The notes under the pieces: model-generated
Told to the model about the DNA's origin: nothing
Database searches by the model: none
Seen by the model: only the letters and a program-made list of their open reading frames with translations
Made by a program: the position numbers and the translations under genes
NCBI RefSeq assembly: GCF_004348975.1
Contig: NZ_SMFP01000006.1
Coordinates: forward strand, 62,001 to 126,000
DNA length: 64,000 nt
Origin: Antarcticimicrobium sediminis
GTDB taxonomy: Bacteria > Pseudomonadota > Alphaproteobacteria > Rhodobacterales > Rhodobacteraceae
Direction of reading: 5' to 3'
Part shown: one piece after another, positions 44,452 through 53,233 of the stretch
Position numbering within the stretch: the first letter of the stretch is position 1
Layout of the letters: every line of letters starts with the position of its first letter

Positions 44452-45618
44452 ATGGCAATCGAAAACTGGGTCTCGCGTGAGATCGAAGCACTTGTGGATT
44501 TCCGTCACGACCTGCACCGCAACCCGGAACTGCTTTATGAAGTGTCGCGCACCGCTGGCAAGGTGGCCGACGCGCTGCGGGCCGCCGGGGTCGATGAGGT
44601 GCATGAGGGCATCGGGCGCACCGGTGTCGTCGGCGTGATCCGGGGGCGCACCAATACCTCGGGGCGCAGCATCGGGTTGCGCGCCGATATGGACGCGCTG
44701 CCGATCACCGAGGAAACCGGCGCGGAGTGGGCATCGGACGTGGTGGGCAAGATGCATGCCTGCGGCCATGACGGCCATACCACCATGTTGCTGGGCGCGG
44801 CAAAGCATCTGGCGGAAAGCCGGGCGTTTGACGGCACCGTCATCGTGATCTTCCAACCCGCCGAAGAGGGCGGGGCTGGCGCACGTGCGATGATCGAGGA
44901 CGGGTTGTTCAAAAACTGGCCCTGCAACGAAGTCTATGGCATGCACAACCGCCCGAACTTGCCGCTGGGGCAGTTCACCATCGCGTCGGGTCCGATCATG
45001 GGCTCTGTCGATGCGGTCGAGATCACCATCTCGGGCCGGGGCGGGCACGCCGCGCAGCCGCACAATGCGATCGACCCGATGCCAGCAACGGCGGCGGTGA
45101 TTCAGGCGGTGCAGGCGATGTCTGCGCGCAGCATCGATCCGTTCGAGGCCTCGGTCGTGTCGCTGTGCACCATCGAGGGCGGCAATGCCTTCAACGTCAT
45201 CCCGCAGGAGATCAAGATCACCGGCACCGTGCGCACCCTACGCCAAGAGGTCCGCGATCATATCGAAAGCAGCCTTGGCACGCTTGTCAGCTCGGTCGCG
45301 GCGGGTTTTGGCTGTGTCGGGAGGTTGGAATATTCCCGGCACTATCCGGTGACGGTCAACCACGAGGCCGAGACCGAGCTTGCCGTTCAAGCCGCCCGCG
45401 CCGTGGTGGGCGAAGAGAACGTCTTTACCGACATGCCGCCGACCTTGGGGGGCGAGGATTTCTCCTTCATGCTGAACGAGGTGCCCGGTGCAATGATCAA
45501 CGTTGGCAACGGTCCCTCGGCGCAGCTGCATCACCCCGCCTATGACTTCAACGACGAGGTGATCGGCTGGGGCTGTTCCTATTGGACCGAACTGGTGCGC
45601 CAGCGTCTGCCCGGCTGA
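44452..45618 (+). CDS. M20 family amidohydrolase (hippurate/carbamoyl-amino acid hydrolase-like)
   Basis: A 388-residue metal-dependent amidohydrolase of the M20D group. Metal and catalytic motifs are LRADMDALPITEETGAEW, MHACGHDGHTTMLLGAAKHL, FQPAEEGGAGARAMI and GGEDFSFMLNEVPGAM. Family members split N-acyl or N-carbamoyl amino acids, IAA conjugates or hippurate. It begins 3 bases after the ATC-hydrolase-like gene and ends the operon, 55 bases before a strong terminator. Confidence 0.93.
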   Translation: MAIENWVSREIEALVDFRHDLHRNPELLYEVSRTAGKVADALRAAGVDEVHEGIGRTGVVGVIRGRTNTSGRSIGLRADMDALPITEETGAEWASDVVGKMHACGHDGHTTMLLGAAKHLAESRAFDGTVIVIFQPAEEGGAGARAMIEDGLFKNWPCNEVYGMHNRPNLPLGQFTIASGPIMGSVDAVEITISGRGGHAAQPHNAIDPMPATAAVIQAVQAMSARSIDPFEASVVSLCTIEGGNAFNVIPQEIKITGTVRTLRQEVRDHIESSLGTLVSSVAAGFGCVGRLEYSRHYPVTVNHEAETELAVQAARAVVGEENVFTDMPPTLGGEDFSFMLNEVPGAMINVGNGPSAQLHHPAYDFNDEVIGWGCSYWTELVRQRLPG

Positions 45619-45673
45619 CGCGGGCACGAGGGCTGCGGCGGGATGTGATCTGCGCCGTGTTGGTCACGGAAAC

Positions 45674-45698
45674 GGCCCGCTATCTGGCGGGCCTTTTT
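45674..45698 (+). terminator. Rho-independent terminator closing the 35.8-45.6 kb operon
   Basis: GGCCCGC (45674-45680) pairs with GCGGGCC (45687-45693) around TATCTG and is followed by TTTTT. It ends the transcript after the M20 gene. Confidence 0.93.
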
Positions 45699-45746
45699 CT
45701 GTTCGCAGGGGGGCCTCTTCTGTAAACCATTCTCGGGTGTGTGGGG

Positions 45747-46523
45747 TCAGCGTCGGGCGGGAACCTGGCGTTCCACGTAGTTGAACGCAAACCCGATGAT
45801 CCCAGCGATCACCATGTAGACCAGCGCGAGCAAGAGCAGCGGTTCGTAGACAATGAAAGTGTCGGAGCGGACCCGCGATGAGACCGCGTAGATGTCCATG
45901 ACCGTGATGGTGGCGATCAGCGGGGTGGCTTTCAATTGCAGGATGGACTCTCCCCCCAAGGTCGGCAGCACATTGCGGACCGCCTGCGGCAACCAGATCC
46001 GCCGGAACATGGTCAGGCGTGGCATGCCAAAGGATCTGGCGGCCTCCAACTGCCCCTTGGCGACGCTGGAAAAGGCGCCGCGCATCACCTCGCCCTCATA
46101 TCCGGCATAAGAAAAGGTCAGGGCCAGAACCGCATAGGGCCAGGCCTGACGCAGATAGGGCCACAGCTCGGACGAGCGAATCCAGGGAAATTGCGGAAAC
46201 AGGGACCCAAGTCCATAATACAGCAGCCAGAGTTGCAACAGCAGCGGCGTGCCGCGGATGACCGTGCAGAACATGCGGGCCGGCACGGCCAGATACCACG
46301 GGCCGACGGCCTGGGCCAATCCCAGCGGGACCGCCAACAGAAAACCGAGAACCGTCGTGACCACCAGGATCCAGAGCGTGGTCCACAGGCCTGCAATCGC
46401 CAGTGGCATGTAGTGCGGCAGCCAATCCCAACGCAGCGAGACGCCGCACCAGACCAAAAAGGCTGCGAAGATCACCATCATCACGATGCGATGGGGCTGC
46501 ATCAAGGCGCGCAAAGTGATCAT
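45747..46523 (-). CDS. Polar amino acid ABC transporter permease (HisM-like)
   Basis: A 258-residue permease of the polar amino acid type with membrane helices and the EAA loop GQLEAARSFGMPRLTMFRRI followed by WLPQAVRNVLPTL. AGLWTTLWILVVTTVLGFLL is the usual entry to the transport domain. The start is the ATG at 46523, sharing one base with the stop codon of the partner gene and preceded by AAGG; a longer frame to 46565 overlaps that gene. It is the last gene of the hisP-binding protein-hisQ-hisM unit. Confidence 0.9.
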   Translation of the reverse strand: MITLRALMQPHRIVMMVIFAAFLVWCGVSLRWDWLPHYMPLAIAGLWTTLWILVVTTVLGFLLAVPLGLAQAVGPWYLAVPARMFCTVIRGTPLLLQLWLLYYGLGSLFPQFPWIRSSELWPYLRQAWPYAVLALTFSYAGYEGEVMRGAFSSVAKGQLEAARSFGMPRLTMFRRIWLPQAVRNVLPTLGGESILQLKATPLIATITVMDIYAVSSRVRSDTFIVYEPLLLLALVYMVIAGIIGFAFNYVERQVPARR

Positions 46524-47272
46524 CAGCGCGCGCCCTTCAGCGAGGGCTGGCCGCGACGGGCCCATTTTTCGACCCAGCCGAAAACCACCCCTGAGCAGAG
46601 CGTGACCATGAGATAAAGCCCCCCTGCCGCGAGAAAGAAGGTGAAATAGGCCCGTGTGCTGGAGGCCGCCTGTTTGGTTTCAAGGGTCAGTTCGTTGAAG
46701 CCGACAACGGCCAAAAGCGCCGTGTCCTTGGTGGCGATCAGCCAGAGATTGGCCAGACCAGGCACCGCGAAGCTCATCATGGCAGGAATGGTCACCCGGC
46801 GCATGACCATCAGCGGCGGCATCCCGAAGGAACGTGCCGCTTCGAGCTGACCGGGGGGAACCGATTGAATGGCGCCGCGTAGAATCTCGGTGGAGTAGGC
46901 CCCCTGGACGATGCCCAGAACCCAGATTCCAGCCACGACGCCGCTGATCTCAACCCGGCCATAGCCCATCATGGCGGCGATCCTGTTGATCACATCGGTG
47001 CCCACATAGTAGAGGATCAGGATCAGCACCAGTTCGGGCACGGCCCGGATGACGGTGGTGTAGATGGCCAGAAGGTCGCGGGTGACCTTGCCGCCATAGA
47101 GCTTGCCATAGGCGCCCAGAAGGCCGATCAGCAGGCCCAATCCGAAGGCCCCGAACGCAATCTGTAGTGAATTGGCCAACCCGCGCAGCAGGTTGGCCCC
47201 CCAGCCCGGCGATGAAAGCGACAACAGTTGCGCGCTCTCACCTAGGCCAAGCATGTTTAGAACAGTCTCCAC
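46523..47272 (-). CDS. Polar amino acid ABC transporter permease (HisQ-like)
   Basis: A 249-residue permease with LLRGLANSLQIAFGAFGLGL, IRAVPELVLILILYYVGTDV and the loop GQLEAARSFGMPPLMVMRRV, all typical of HisQ/ArtQ. Its first codon is taken as the GTG at 47272, nine bases after the binding-protein gene; the ATG at 47254 is an alternative that would match the family N-terminus (MLGLGESAQLL). It pairs with the HisM-like permease to form the channel. Confidence 0.9.
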   Translation of the reverse strand: METVLNMLGLGESAQLLSLSSPGWGANLLRGLANSLQIAFGAFGLGLLIGLLGAYGKLYGGKVTRDLLAIYTTVIRAVPELVLILILYYVGTDVINRIAAMMGYGRVEISGVVAGIWVLGIVQGAYSTEILRGAIQSVPPGQLEAARSFGMPPLMVMRRVTIPAMMSFAVPGLANLWLIATKDTALLAVVGFNELTLETKQAASSTRAYFTFFLAAGGLYLMVTLCSGVVFGWVEKWARRGQPSLKGAR

Positions 47273-47281
47273 CCGGTCGTC

Positions 47282-48046
47282 TTAGTAGATGCTGGTGGTG
47301 AAGTATTTGGCGGTGATCTTCTCATGCGTGCCATCGGCCAGAATGGTGGCGATGCCCTTGTTCAGCGCCTCCAGCAGGGCGCTGTCGCCCTTGCGCACAC
47401 CTGCGCCCACTCCGCGCCCCAGAATGGCCGGGTCGTCGGCAACCGCGCCCTTGATCTCGCAGCAGCTGCCAGTGTCAGAGGCGACAAAATCCGCCATGGC
47501 GATACTGTCGGCCTGGGTGGCGTCGATGCGACCGGCGAACAGATCCTGATTGGCTTCATCCTGGGTTTGATAAACGCGCAGTTCGGAGCCCTTGAAGTGT
47601 TCCTGCGCATAGGCTTGGTGGATGGTCGAGGCCTGGATGCCGACAATCTTGCCCGCAAGGGAGTCCGGGGTCGCATCGATGTCCATGGACTTGTCCGCCA
47701 CGATCACGGCGGGGGTGTTATAGTAGGGGTCAGAGAAGTCGATGGTTTTCAGGCGCTCTTCGGTGATCGACATGGAGGCCATGATCGCGTCGATCTGCTG
47801 GCCGGTCAGCGACGGGATGATGCCGTCCCAGGCCACCGGTGTGATCGCGCAATCCAGCTCGGCTGCGGCGCAGACGGCGTTGATGATATCGATTTCCCAG
47901 CCGACCCAATTGCCCGAGCTTTCGGTCGAGGCGAACGGCGGATAGGGCTCGGCCGCGATGCCGATCTTGACCTGCTCGGCACTGGCTGTGCCGACGGCAA
48001 GGGTCGCTGCCGCAAGCGTAGCGGCAAGAATGGTCTTCAGTTTCAT
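47282..48046 (-). CDS. Basic/polar amino acid ABC transporter binding protein (ArgT/HisJ-like)
   Basis: A 254-residue SBP family 3 protein. A Sec signal peptide (MKLKTILAATLAAATLAVGT then ASA) precedes EQVKIGIAAEPYPPFAS. The mature protein has GWEIDIINAVCAAAELDC, WDGIIPSLTGQQIDAIMASM and SITEERLKTIDFSDPYYNTP, as in lysine/arginine/ornithine binding proteins. GGGAGAACTC precedes the ATG. With the arginine-type enzymes on the divergent side, arginine or a methylated arginine is the likely ligand, by context only. Confidence 0.92.
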   Translation of the reverse strand: MKLKTILAATLAAATLAVGTASAEQVKIGIAAEPYPPFASTESSGNWVGWEIDIINAVCAAAELDCAITPVAWDGIIPSLTGQQIDAIMASMSITEERLKTIDFSDPYYNTPAVIVADKSMDIDATPDSLAGKIVGIQASTIHQAYAQEHFKGSELRVYQTQDEANQDLFAGRIDATQADSIAMADFVASDTGSCCEIKGAVADDPAILGRGVGAGVRKGDSALLEALNKGIATILADGTHEKITAKYFTTSIY

Positions 48047-48091
48047 GAGAGTTCTCCCTGATTGGCTTTTTGTTTTCTGTTGAGCTGTGGT

Positions 48092-48889
48092 TCAGGAGAC
48101 GGAGCTGAGGAACTGTTTCAACCGCTCCGACTTGGGGTTTTCAAAGACCTCGGCAGGTGGCCCCTGCTCTTCGATGCGGCCTTTGAACAGGTATACGACG
48201 TGGTTGGCCACTTCGCGTGCGAATTTCATTTCATGGGTGACCAGCAGCATGGTCCGCCCCTCGGCGGCAAGGTCGCGGATCACGGTCAACACTTCGCCCA
48301 CCAGTTCCGGATCCAGCGCCGAGGTCGGCTCGTCAAACAGCATCGCCGAGGGATCTACCGCCAGGGCCCGGGCAATGGCCGCACGTTGTTGCTGGCCGCC
48401 GGACAGGAAGGCGGGAAAGGCGTCTTCCTTCTCGGCCATGCCGACGCGGGCCAAAAGCTCGCGCGCACGGGTCACGGCCTCGGCGCGCGGGGTCTTCAGC
48501 ACATGAACCGGCACCTCGATGATGTTTTCCAGAAGGGTGCGGTGGGTCCAAAGGTTGAACTGTTGAAACACCATGGCCAGCCGGGTGCGGATGCGCTCGA
48601 TCTGGCGCCGGTTCGCGGCGGTGCCATCGGCGCGCATCGCGATCTCTTCGCCGCCGATCACGATCTGGCCCGAACTGGGCGTTTCCAGAAAGTTGATGCA
48701 ACGCAGCATGGTCGATTTGCCCGAACCTGAGCCCCCGATGATGGCAACCACATCGCCCTTGTTGGCGGTCAGGGAGACACCTTTCAAAACCTCCACCGAG
48801 CCAAAGGACTTGTGCAGGTCGGTGACGCGAATGGCCTCCTCACGCGCGTCTTCGGTGGCGGCTGACGTCGCAGCAGCGGATGGATGCAT
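48092..48889 (-). CDS. Polar amino acid ABC transporter ATPase (HisP-like)
   Basis: A 265-residue ATPase with Walker A GGSGSGKST, signature LSGGQQQRAAIARALAVDPS and Walker B LFDEPTSALDPELVGEV, typical of HisP/GlnQ. It is the first gene of the minus-strand transport unit and drives uptake through the HisQ/M-type permeases. The ATG at 48889 has GAGGAA before it. It is divergent from the TetR gene, with about 90 bases between the starts. Confidence 0.94.
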   Translation of the reverse strand: MHPSAAATSAATEDAREEAIRVTDLHKSFGSVEVLKGVSLTANKGDVVAIIGGSGSGKSTMLRCINFLETPSSGQIVIGGEEIAMRADGTAANRRQIERIRTRLAMVFQQFNLWTHRTLLENIIEVPVHVLKTPRAEAVTRARELLARVGMAEKEDAFPAFLSGGQQQRAAIARALAVDPSAMLFDEPTSALDPELVGEVLTVIRDLAAEGRTMLLVTHEMKFAREVANHVVYLFKGRIEEQGPPAEVFENPKSERLKQFLSSVS

Positions 48890-48935
48890 TTCGCGGCTTC
48901 CTCGTTTTCGTCTTGTAGTAATGCGGAACTGTCGT

Positions 48936-48955
48936 AATTATGCAAGTGTATAATT
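48936..48955. promoter_or_regulatory. Putative TetR operator
   Basis: AATTAT (48936-48941) and ATAATT (48950-48955) are exact inverted arms around an eight-base centre, in the short AT-rich space between the divergent HisP and TetR genes. It could serve both promoters. Arms are short, so moderate confidence. Confidence 0.4.
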
Positions 48956-48978
48956 TTAGCAGACGTCAGGAAACACCC

Positions 48979-49617
48979 GTGGCCGAGGAACGCCGTAAAT
49001 TTAAGCGAGAGAGCGCGCAGGCCCGCCGCGAGGCGTTGATTTGCGCCACGCTTGAACTGGTGGCCGAGCATGGCGTGCGTGGGGCAACGGTGCGGGGCAT
49101 CGCCGAGCGGGCCGATGTGACACAGGGCCTGATCCGGCACTACTTCAGCTCGAAAGAAGACCTGATCACCGCCGCCTATGAATACCACATGACCCATATG
49201 ACCGACCTGACCGAGGCCCCGGCCAGCCAGCTTCAGGGCACGGCGCGGGATCGGCTGGTGGCCTTTGTCGAGGCCTCCCTGACCGCGCCGGTGGTGGACC
49301 CGCAGTCGATCGCGCTTTGGGCGAGCTTTCTGAACAAGGTGCAGAATGACCCGGCCATGAAGGCCATCCACGCGCGCACCTATGCGGATTTCCGGGACCG
49401 GCTTGAGGCTTTGATCGCGGCCGCGCTTGGCGAGGCCGGACAGGTGACCGAGGCCGGGCAACTGCGGCACCTCGCAATTGCCTGCAACGCCGTGATTGAC
49501 GGTCTGTGGCTTGAGGGTGGCGCGCTGCCCGATGCCTTTGAGCCCGATGAATTGCCGAAAATCGGCCTGATCTCTGTCGGGGCGATCGTCGGTTTGAACC
49601 TGACACACTCTTCGTGA
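48979..49617 (+). CDS. TetR family regulator (BetI-like)
   Basis: A 212-residue regulator with helix-turn-helix GVRGATVRGIAERADVTQGL followed by IRHYFSSKEDLITAAY and a BetI-like C-terminal ligand domain. The start is taken as the GTG at 48979 with AGGAAA six bases upstream; an in-frame ATG at 48940 lies inside the palindrome and has no ribosome site. It is followed after 22 bases by the transaminase gene, so it heads the arginine/methylarginine operon and probably also controls the divergent transporter. Confidence 0.9.
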   Translation: MAEERRKFKRESAQARREALICATLELVAEHGVRGATVRGIAERADVTQGLIRHYFSSKEDLITAAYEYHMTHMTDLTEAPASQLQGTARDRLVAFVEASLTAPVVDPQSIALWASFLNKVQNDPAMKAIHARTYADFRDRLEALIAAALGEAGQVTEAGQLRHLAIACNAVIDGLWLEGGALPDAFEPDELPKIGLISVGAIVGLNLTHSS

Positions 49618-49639
49618 GAAACAAGAAGGCCGATCTGCC

Positions 49640-50827
49640 ATGAAGACAACGGATGTGACTGCGCGTTTGGCGGGGCTTGGCGGTGCCAAGTGGGAAGTCC
49701 ATATCAAGGCGCGCGCCTTGGCTGCGGCGGGGGCGGACCTGATCGACATGACCATCGGGGAGCCGGATGTGCCGGTTCCGCAGGAGATGCTGGATCGGGC
49801 CACGGCGGCGATGATGGCTGGGCGCACCGGCTATTCGGACGGCCGTGGCGAGATGAACCTGCGCACCGCCTTGGCCACGGATTATACCCGGCGCAGCGGC
49901 CGCGAGATCAACCCGGACCAGGTTCTTTGCTTCCCGGGCACGCAGACGGCGCTGTTTTCGGTCATGATGGGCGTGGCGCAGCACGATGACGAGGTTCTGG
50001 TGGGCGATCCGATGTATGCCACCTATGAGGGTGTCATTCGCGCCAGCGGGGCCAAGATGGTGCCGGTGCCCCTGCGCCCGGAACACGGTTTCCGTATGCA
50101 GGCCAAGGACATCGCGGCGCGGATCACCCCGCATACCCGGGCGCTTCTTTTGACAACGCCGCACAACCCCACCGGTGCCATTCTTACGGCCCAAGACCTC
50201 GCTGCAATCGGGGACCTGGCGCTGGCGCATGACTTTTGGATCATCTCGGACGAGGTCTATGCGGATCTTGTCTATGAGGGGGCGCAGTTCGCCTCTCCGC
50301 TTGCGCAGGAACAGCTGGCGGATCGGGTGGTCGTGGTTTCCTCGATCTCGAAATCCCACGCCGCGCCGGGGTTCCGCAGCGGCTGGTGCGTGTCCTCCAA
50401 GGTATTCTGCGACGCGCTGCTGCCGTTTTCCGAAACCATGCTGTTTGGCAACCAGCCCTTCATCGCGGACATGACCGCCGAGGCGGTGACCAAGGGCTCT
50501 CCGGTGGCGGCTGGCATGGCTGCGCGGTTCGCGGCCCGGGCCGAACGGCTGGAGACGCGTCTGCACGCGCAAACTAAGCTGCGAGTCCATCGGCCCAAGG
50601 CTGGCATGTTTGCCATGCTCGATGTGTCTTTGACCGGGATGGATGGGTTTGCCTTTGCCATGGATCTTTTGGAGAAGTCCGGTGTCGCGGTCATGCCCGG
50701 CGCCTCTTTCGGGGAGAGCTTGACGAACTGGGTGCGTCTGGCCTTGACGATCCCGGATGACGATTTTGACAAGGCCCTGACCCGTATCATCACCCATGTG
50801 CAACAGGCCGCAGCGGTGCCCGCATGA
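49640..50827 (+). CDS. aruH: Arginine:pyruvate transaminase-like aminotransferase (AruH-like)
   Basis: A 395-residue class I aminotransferase. PLP motifs are TTPHNPTGAILTAQDLAAIG, ISDEVYADLVYEG and SISKSHAAPGFRSGW with the Schiff-base lysine. Length and several segments (VGDPMYATYEGVIRASGAKM, PVPLRPEHGFRMQAKDI) resemble AruH of Pseudomonas, which converts arginine and pyruvate to 2-ketoarginine and alanine. The coupled downstream decarboxylase of the AruI type makes this reading much stronger. The 3' end overlaps the next start by four bases. Confidence 0.75.
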   Translation: MKTTDVTARLAGLGGAKWEVHIKARALAAAGADLIDMTIGEPDVPVPQEMLDRATAAMMAGRTGYSDGRGEMNLRTALATDYTRRSGREINPDQVLCFPGTQTALFSVMMGVAQHDDEVLVGDPMYATYEGVIRASGAKMVPVPLRPEHGFRMQAKDIAARITPHTRALLLTTPHNPTGAILTAQDLAAIGDLALAHDFWIISDEVYADLVYEGAQFASPLAQEQLADRVVVVSSISKSHAAPGFRSGWCVSSKVFCDALLPFSETMLFGNQPFIADMTAEAVTKGSPVAAGMAARFAARAERLETRLHAQTKLRVHRPKAGMFAMLDVSLTGMDGFAFAMDLLEKSGVAVMPGASFGESLTNWVRLALTIPDDDFDKALTRIITHVQQAAAVPA

Positions 50828-52419
50828 GCACGGTCGGGGAACAGCTGGTCGCGGCGCTGAAGGCGCGCGGGGTCGAGGTGGTTTTCGGCATTCCCGGGGT
50901 CCATACGGTCGAGCTGTATCGGGGGCTGGCCCGATCTGGCATCCGCCACGTCACCCCGCGCCATGAACAAGGCGCAGGGTTCATGGCGGACGGCTATGCG
51001 CGCGCCAGTGGCAAGCCCGGCGTGGCCTTTGTCATAACCGGGCCGGGGCTGACCAACGCGCTGACGCCGATGGCGCAGGCGCGGGCGGACTCGGTGCCGA
51101 TGCTGGTGCTGTCCGGGGTCAATGCCTCGGGCACGCTAGGGCAGGGGATGGGGCATCTGCACGAACTGCCCGACCAACACGGGCTGGCCCGGTCGGTGGC
51201 GCTGGTGTCCGAGCATGTGGCGCGCCCACAGGATCTGAACAGCGCGCTCGATCGCGTCTTTGCCTCCTTCACCACGGGCCGTCCGGGGCCGACCCACATT
51301 CAGGTGCCTTTGGACGTTGCCGGGGCAGAGGGCGTTGCCCCCTCGGCCCCCGTAGCGGCGCCGACGCCCAAGGTCTCTGACGAAGAGATCGCCGAGGCGG
51401 CCCGCAAACTGACTGCAGCCAAACGGGTTGTCATCCTCGCAGGCGGGGGGGCGAGCAAGGCGGCCCCTGACGTGCAAGATCTGGCCGAGCGGCTGGATGC
51501 GCCGGTGGTGCAGACGGTGAACGCACGGGGCATCCTGTATAGTCATGACCTGTCCGTGCCCGCGAGCCCAAGCCTGCAGGCCGTGCGGGATCTGATCGAG
51601 GCGGCGGACATCGTTCTGGCGCTTGGCACTGAGCTGGGGCCGACCGACTATGACATGTATGCCACCGGCACCATGGCACTGATGCCCGAGCTGATCCGCG
51701 TGGATCTTTGTGCCGCGCAATTGGCACGTCACGCGGCCGCGCTCGCGCTTCATGGTGCGGTCGGGCCGTTCGTGCGCTCCTTGCTTGCGGTTTTGCCCGA
51801 TGCGGCGAAATCCGCCGGTGGCGCAATGCGCGCTGCAGCGGCGCGGGCCGCCGCCTGGGAAGAGATCGGCGCGGAGTATCGCGGCCAGGTCGAGATCGTG
51901 AATGCGATGCGCGATGCGCTGCCCGGTGCGTTGATGGTCGGCGACTCGGCGCAGCCGATTTATGCGGCCAATCTCTACTATGATCACGACCGCGCGGGCG
52001 GATGGTTCAATGCGGCGACAGGCTATGGCGCGCTTGGCTATGCGATTCCAGCGGCCATCGGCGCGGCGATTGCCAAACCGGGAACGCGGGTGATCTGTAT
52101 CGTCGGGGACGGCGGCGCGCAGTTTTCCCTGCCCGAGATCATGGCCGCCGTGGATGAAAAGCTTCCGATCACCTTCGTGGTCTGGAACAACCACGGCTAT
52201 CGCGAAATCGCCATGGCCATGCAGGACGTCGACGTCCCCGTCGTGGGCTGTGACCCGACGCCGCCCGATTTTGCGTTGACGGCGGCCTCTTTCGGGATCC
52301 CGCATCAGGCGGTTGGACCTGATCCCGCCGAGATTGCACAGGCCCTGCGCAAGGCCCCCGCTGACGGCCCTTCGATGATTGAAATCGCGGCACCTGTCTT
52401 TGTGCCCGCCAAGGATTGA
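50824..52419 (+). CDS. aruI: 5-guanidino-2-oxopentanoate decarboxylase-like ThDP enzyme (AruI-like)
   Basis: A 531-residue thiamine diphosphate enzyme. Catalytic glutamate lies in TPRHEQGAGFMADGYARASG, the ThDP-binding motif is VGDGGAQFSLPEIMAAVDEK with NN at its end (VVWNNHGY). The N-terminus GIPGVHTVELYRGLARSGIR is characteristic of the 2-ketoarginine decarboxylase group, which yields 4-guanidinobutyraldehyde and CO2. Acetolactate synthase is the main alternative but the start and context argue against it. It follows the transaminase with an ATGA overlap. No gene for the next step (guanidinobutyraldehyde dehydrogenase) is in the window. Confidence 0.78.
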   Translation: MSTVGEQLVAALKARGVEVVFGIPGVHTVELYRGLARSGIRHVTPRHEQGAGFMADGYARASGKPGVAFVITGPGLTNALTPMAQARADSVPMLVLSGVNASGTLGQGMGHLHELPDQHGLARSVALVSEHVARPQDLNSALDRVFASFTTGRPGPTHIQVPLDVAGAEGVAPSAPVAAPTPKVSDEEIAEAARKLTAAKRVVILAGGGASKAAPDVQDLAERLDAPVVQTVNARGILYSHDLSVPASPSLQAVRDLIEAADIVLALGTELGPTDYDMYATGTMALMPELIRVDLCAAQLARHAAALALHGAVGPFVRSLLAVLPDAAKSAGGAMRAAAARAAAWEEIGAEYRGQVEIVNAMRDALPGALMVGDSAQPIYAANLYYDHDRAGGWFNAATGYGALGYAIPAAIGAAIAKPGTRVICIVGDGGAQFSLPEIMAAVDEKLPITFVVWNNHGYREIAMAMQDVDVPVVGCDPTPPDFALTAASFGIPHQAVGPDPAEIAQALRKAPADGPSMIEIAAPVFVPAKD

Positions 52420-52427
52420 GAGCGACC

Positions 52428-53210
52428 ATGAGAAACCCGAGTTTCGAATTTGCCCGTGCCGTCACTCGCCGCCCCGCGGCCTCGATCGTGGAGGGTCTGC
52501 GGGCCAAGGACATCGGCACCCCCGATCTGCAGGGCATGCTGGCCGCCCATGACGCCTATGTGGCGGCGTTGCGCAGCACCGGGGCAGAGGTGACCGTGCT
52601 GGATGCCCTTGCGGCCTATCCGGATGCGCAATTCGTCGAAGACACGGCACTGTGCCTTCCGCAGGGGGCGATCCTGATGCGTCCCGGCGCCCCCAGCCGC
52701 GCGGGTGAGGTCGCTGAAATGGCCCCGACCCTGCGCGCGCTGTGCGAGGACGTGCGCGAAATCAGGGGCCCCGGCCATGTGGAGGGGGGCGATATCCTGG
52801 TCACGGGCAAGGAAATCCTGGTGGGCCGCTCGGATCGTACCGATGCGGAGGGCGTTGCCGAACTGGCCAAGATCGCGGCGGAATGGGGCCACACCCTGCG
52901 CGAGGTTTTTACCCCCGAGGGCGTGCTGCACTTCAAGACCGACTGCTCGCTGATGGACGGGGACACCATTCTGTCGACCAAACGGCTTGAGGCCTCGGGC
53001 TGTTTTGAGGGCTATCGCGTTTTGCATGTGCCCGAAGGGGAGGAAGCCGCGGCCAATGCGATCCGCTTCAACAATCTGGTGCTGATGGCCGACGGCTTTC
53101 CGCGCACCGCCGAGTTGCTGGACAAGGCCGGCTACGAGGTGGTGCAGATCAACAACCGCGATTGCGCCAAGCTGGACGGCGGCATGTCCTGCCTGTCGCT
53201 GCGGTTCTGA
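52428..53210 (+). CDS. Dimethylarginine dimethylaminohydrolase (DDAH)
   Basis: A 260-residue member of the guanidino-modifying superfamily. Conserved features are DAQFVEDTALCLPQGAILMR, GPGHVEGGDILVTGKEILVG, HFKTDCSLMDGD with the catalytic histidine and KLDGGMSCLSLRF with the nucleophilic cysteine at residue 255. DDAH converts asymmetric dimethylarginine or monomethylarginine to citrulline and dimethylamine or methylamine. The start is the ATG at 52428; a TTG inside the upstream stop region (52416) is not needed. It is the third gene of the transaminase-decarboxylase-DDAH unit. Confidence 0.88.
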   Translation: MRNPSFEFARAVTRRPAASIVEGLRAKDIGTPDLQGMLAAHDAYVAALRSTGAEVTVLDALAAYPDAQFVEDTALCLPQGAILMRPGAPSRAGEVAEMAPTLRALCEDVREIRGPGHVEGGDILVTGKEILVGRSDRTDAEGVAELAKIAAEWGHTLREVFTPEGVLHFKTDCSLMDGDTILSTKRLEASGCFEGYRVLHVPEGEEAAANAIRFNNLVLMADGFPRTAELLDKAGYEVVQINNRDCAKLDGGMSCLSLRF

Positions 53211-53233
53211 TCGATCTGCCTGAGGGGCCCAAC

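Noticed and set aside
42655-45063. 800-codon minus-strand frame opposite the DAO, ATC-hydrolase and M20 genes
   Set aside because: Spans three good genes in antisense and has no family resemblance.
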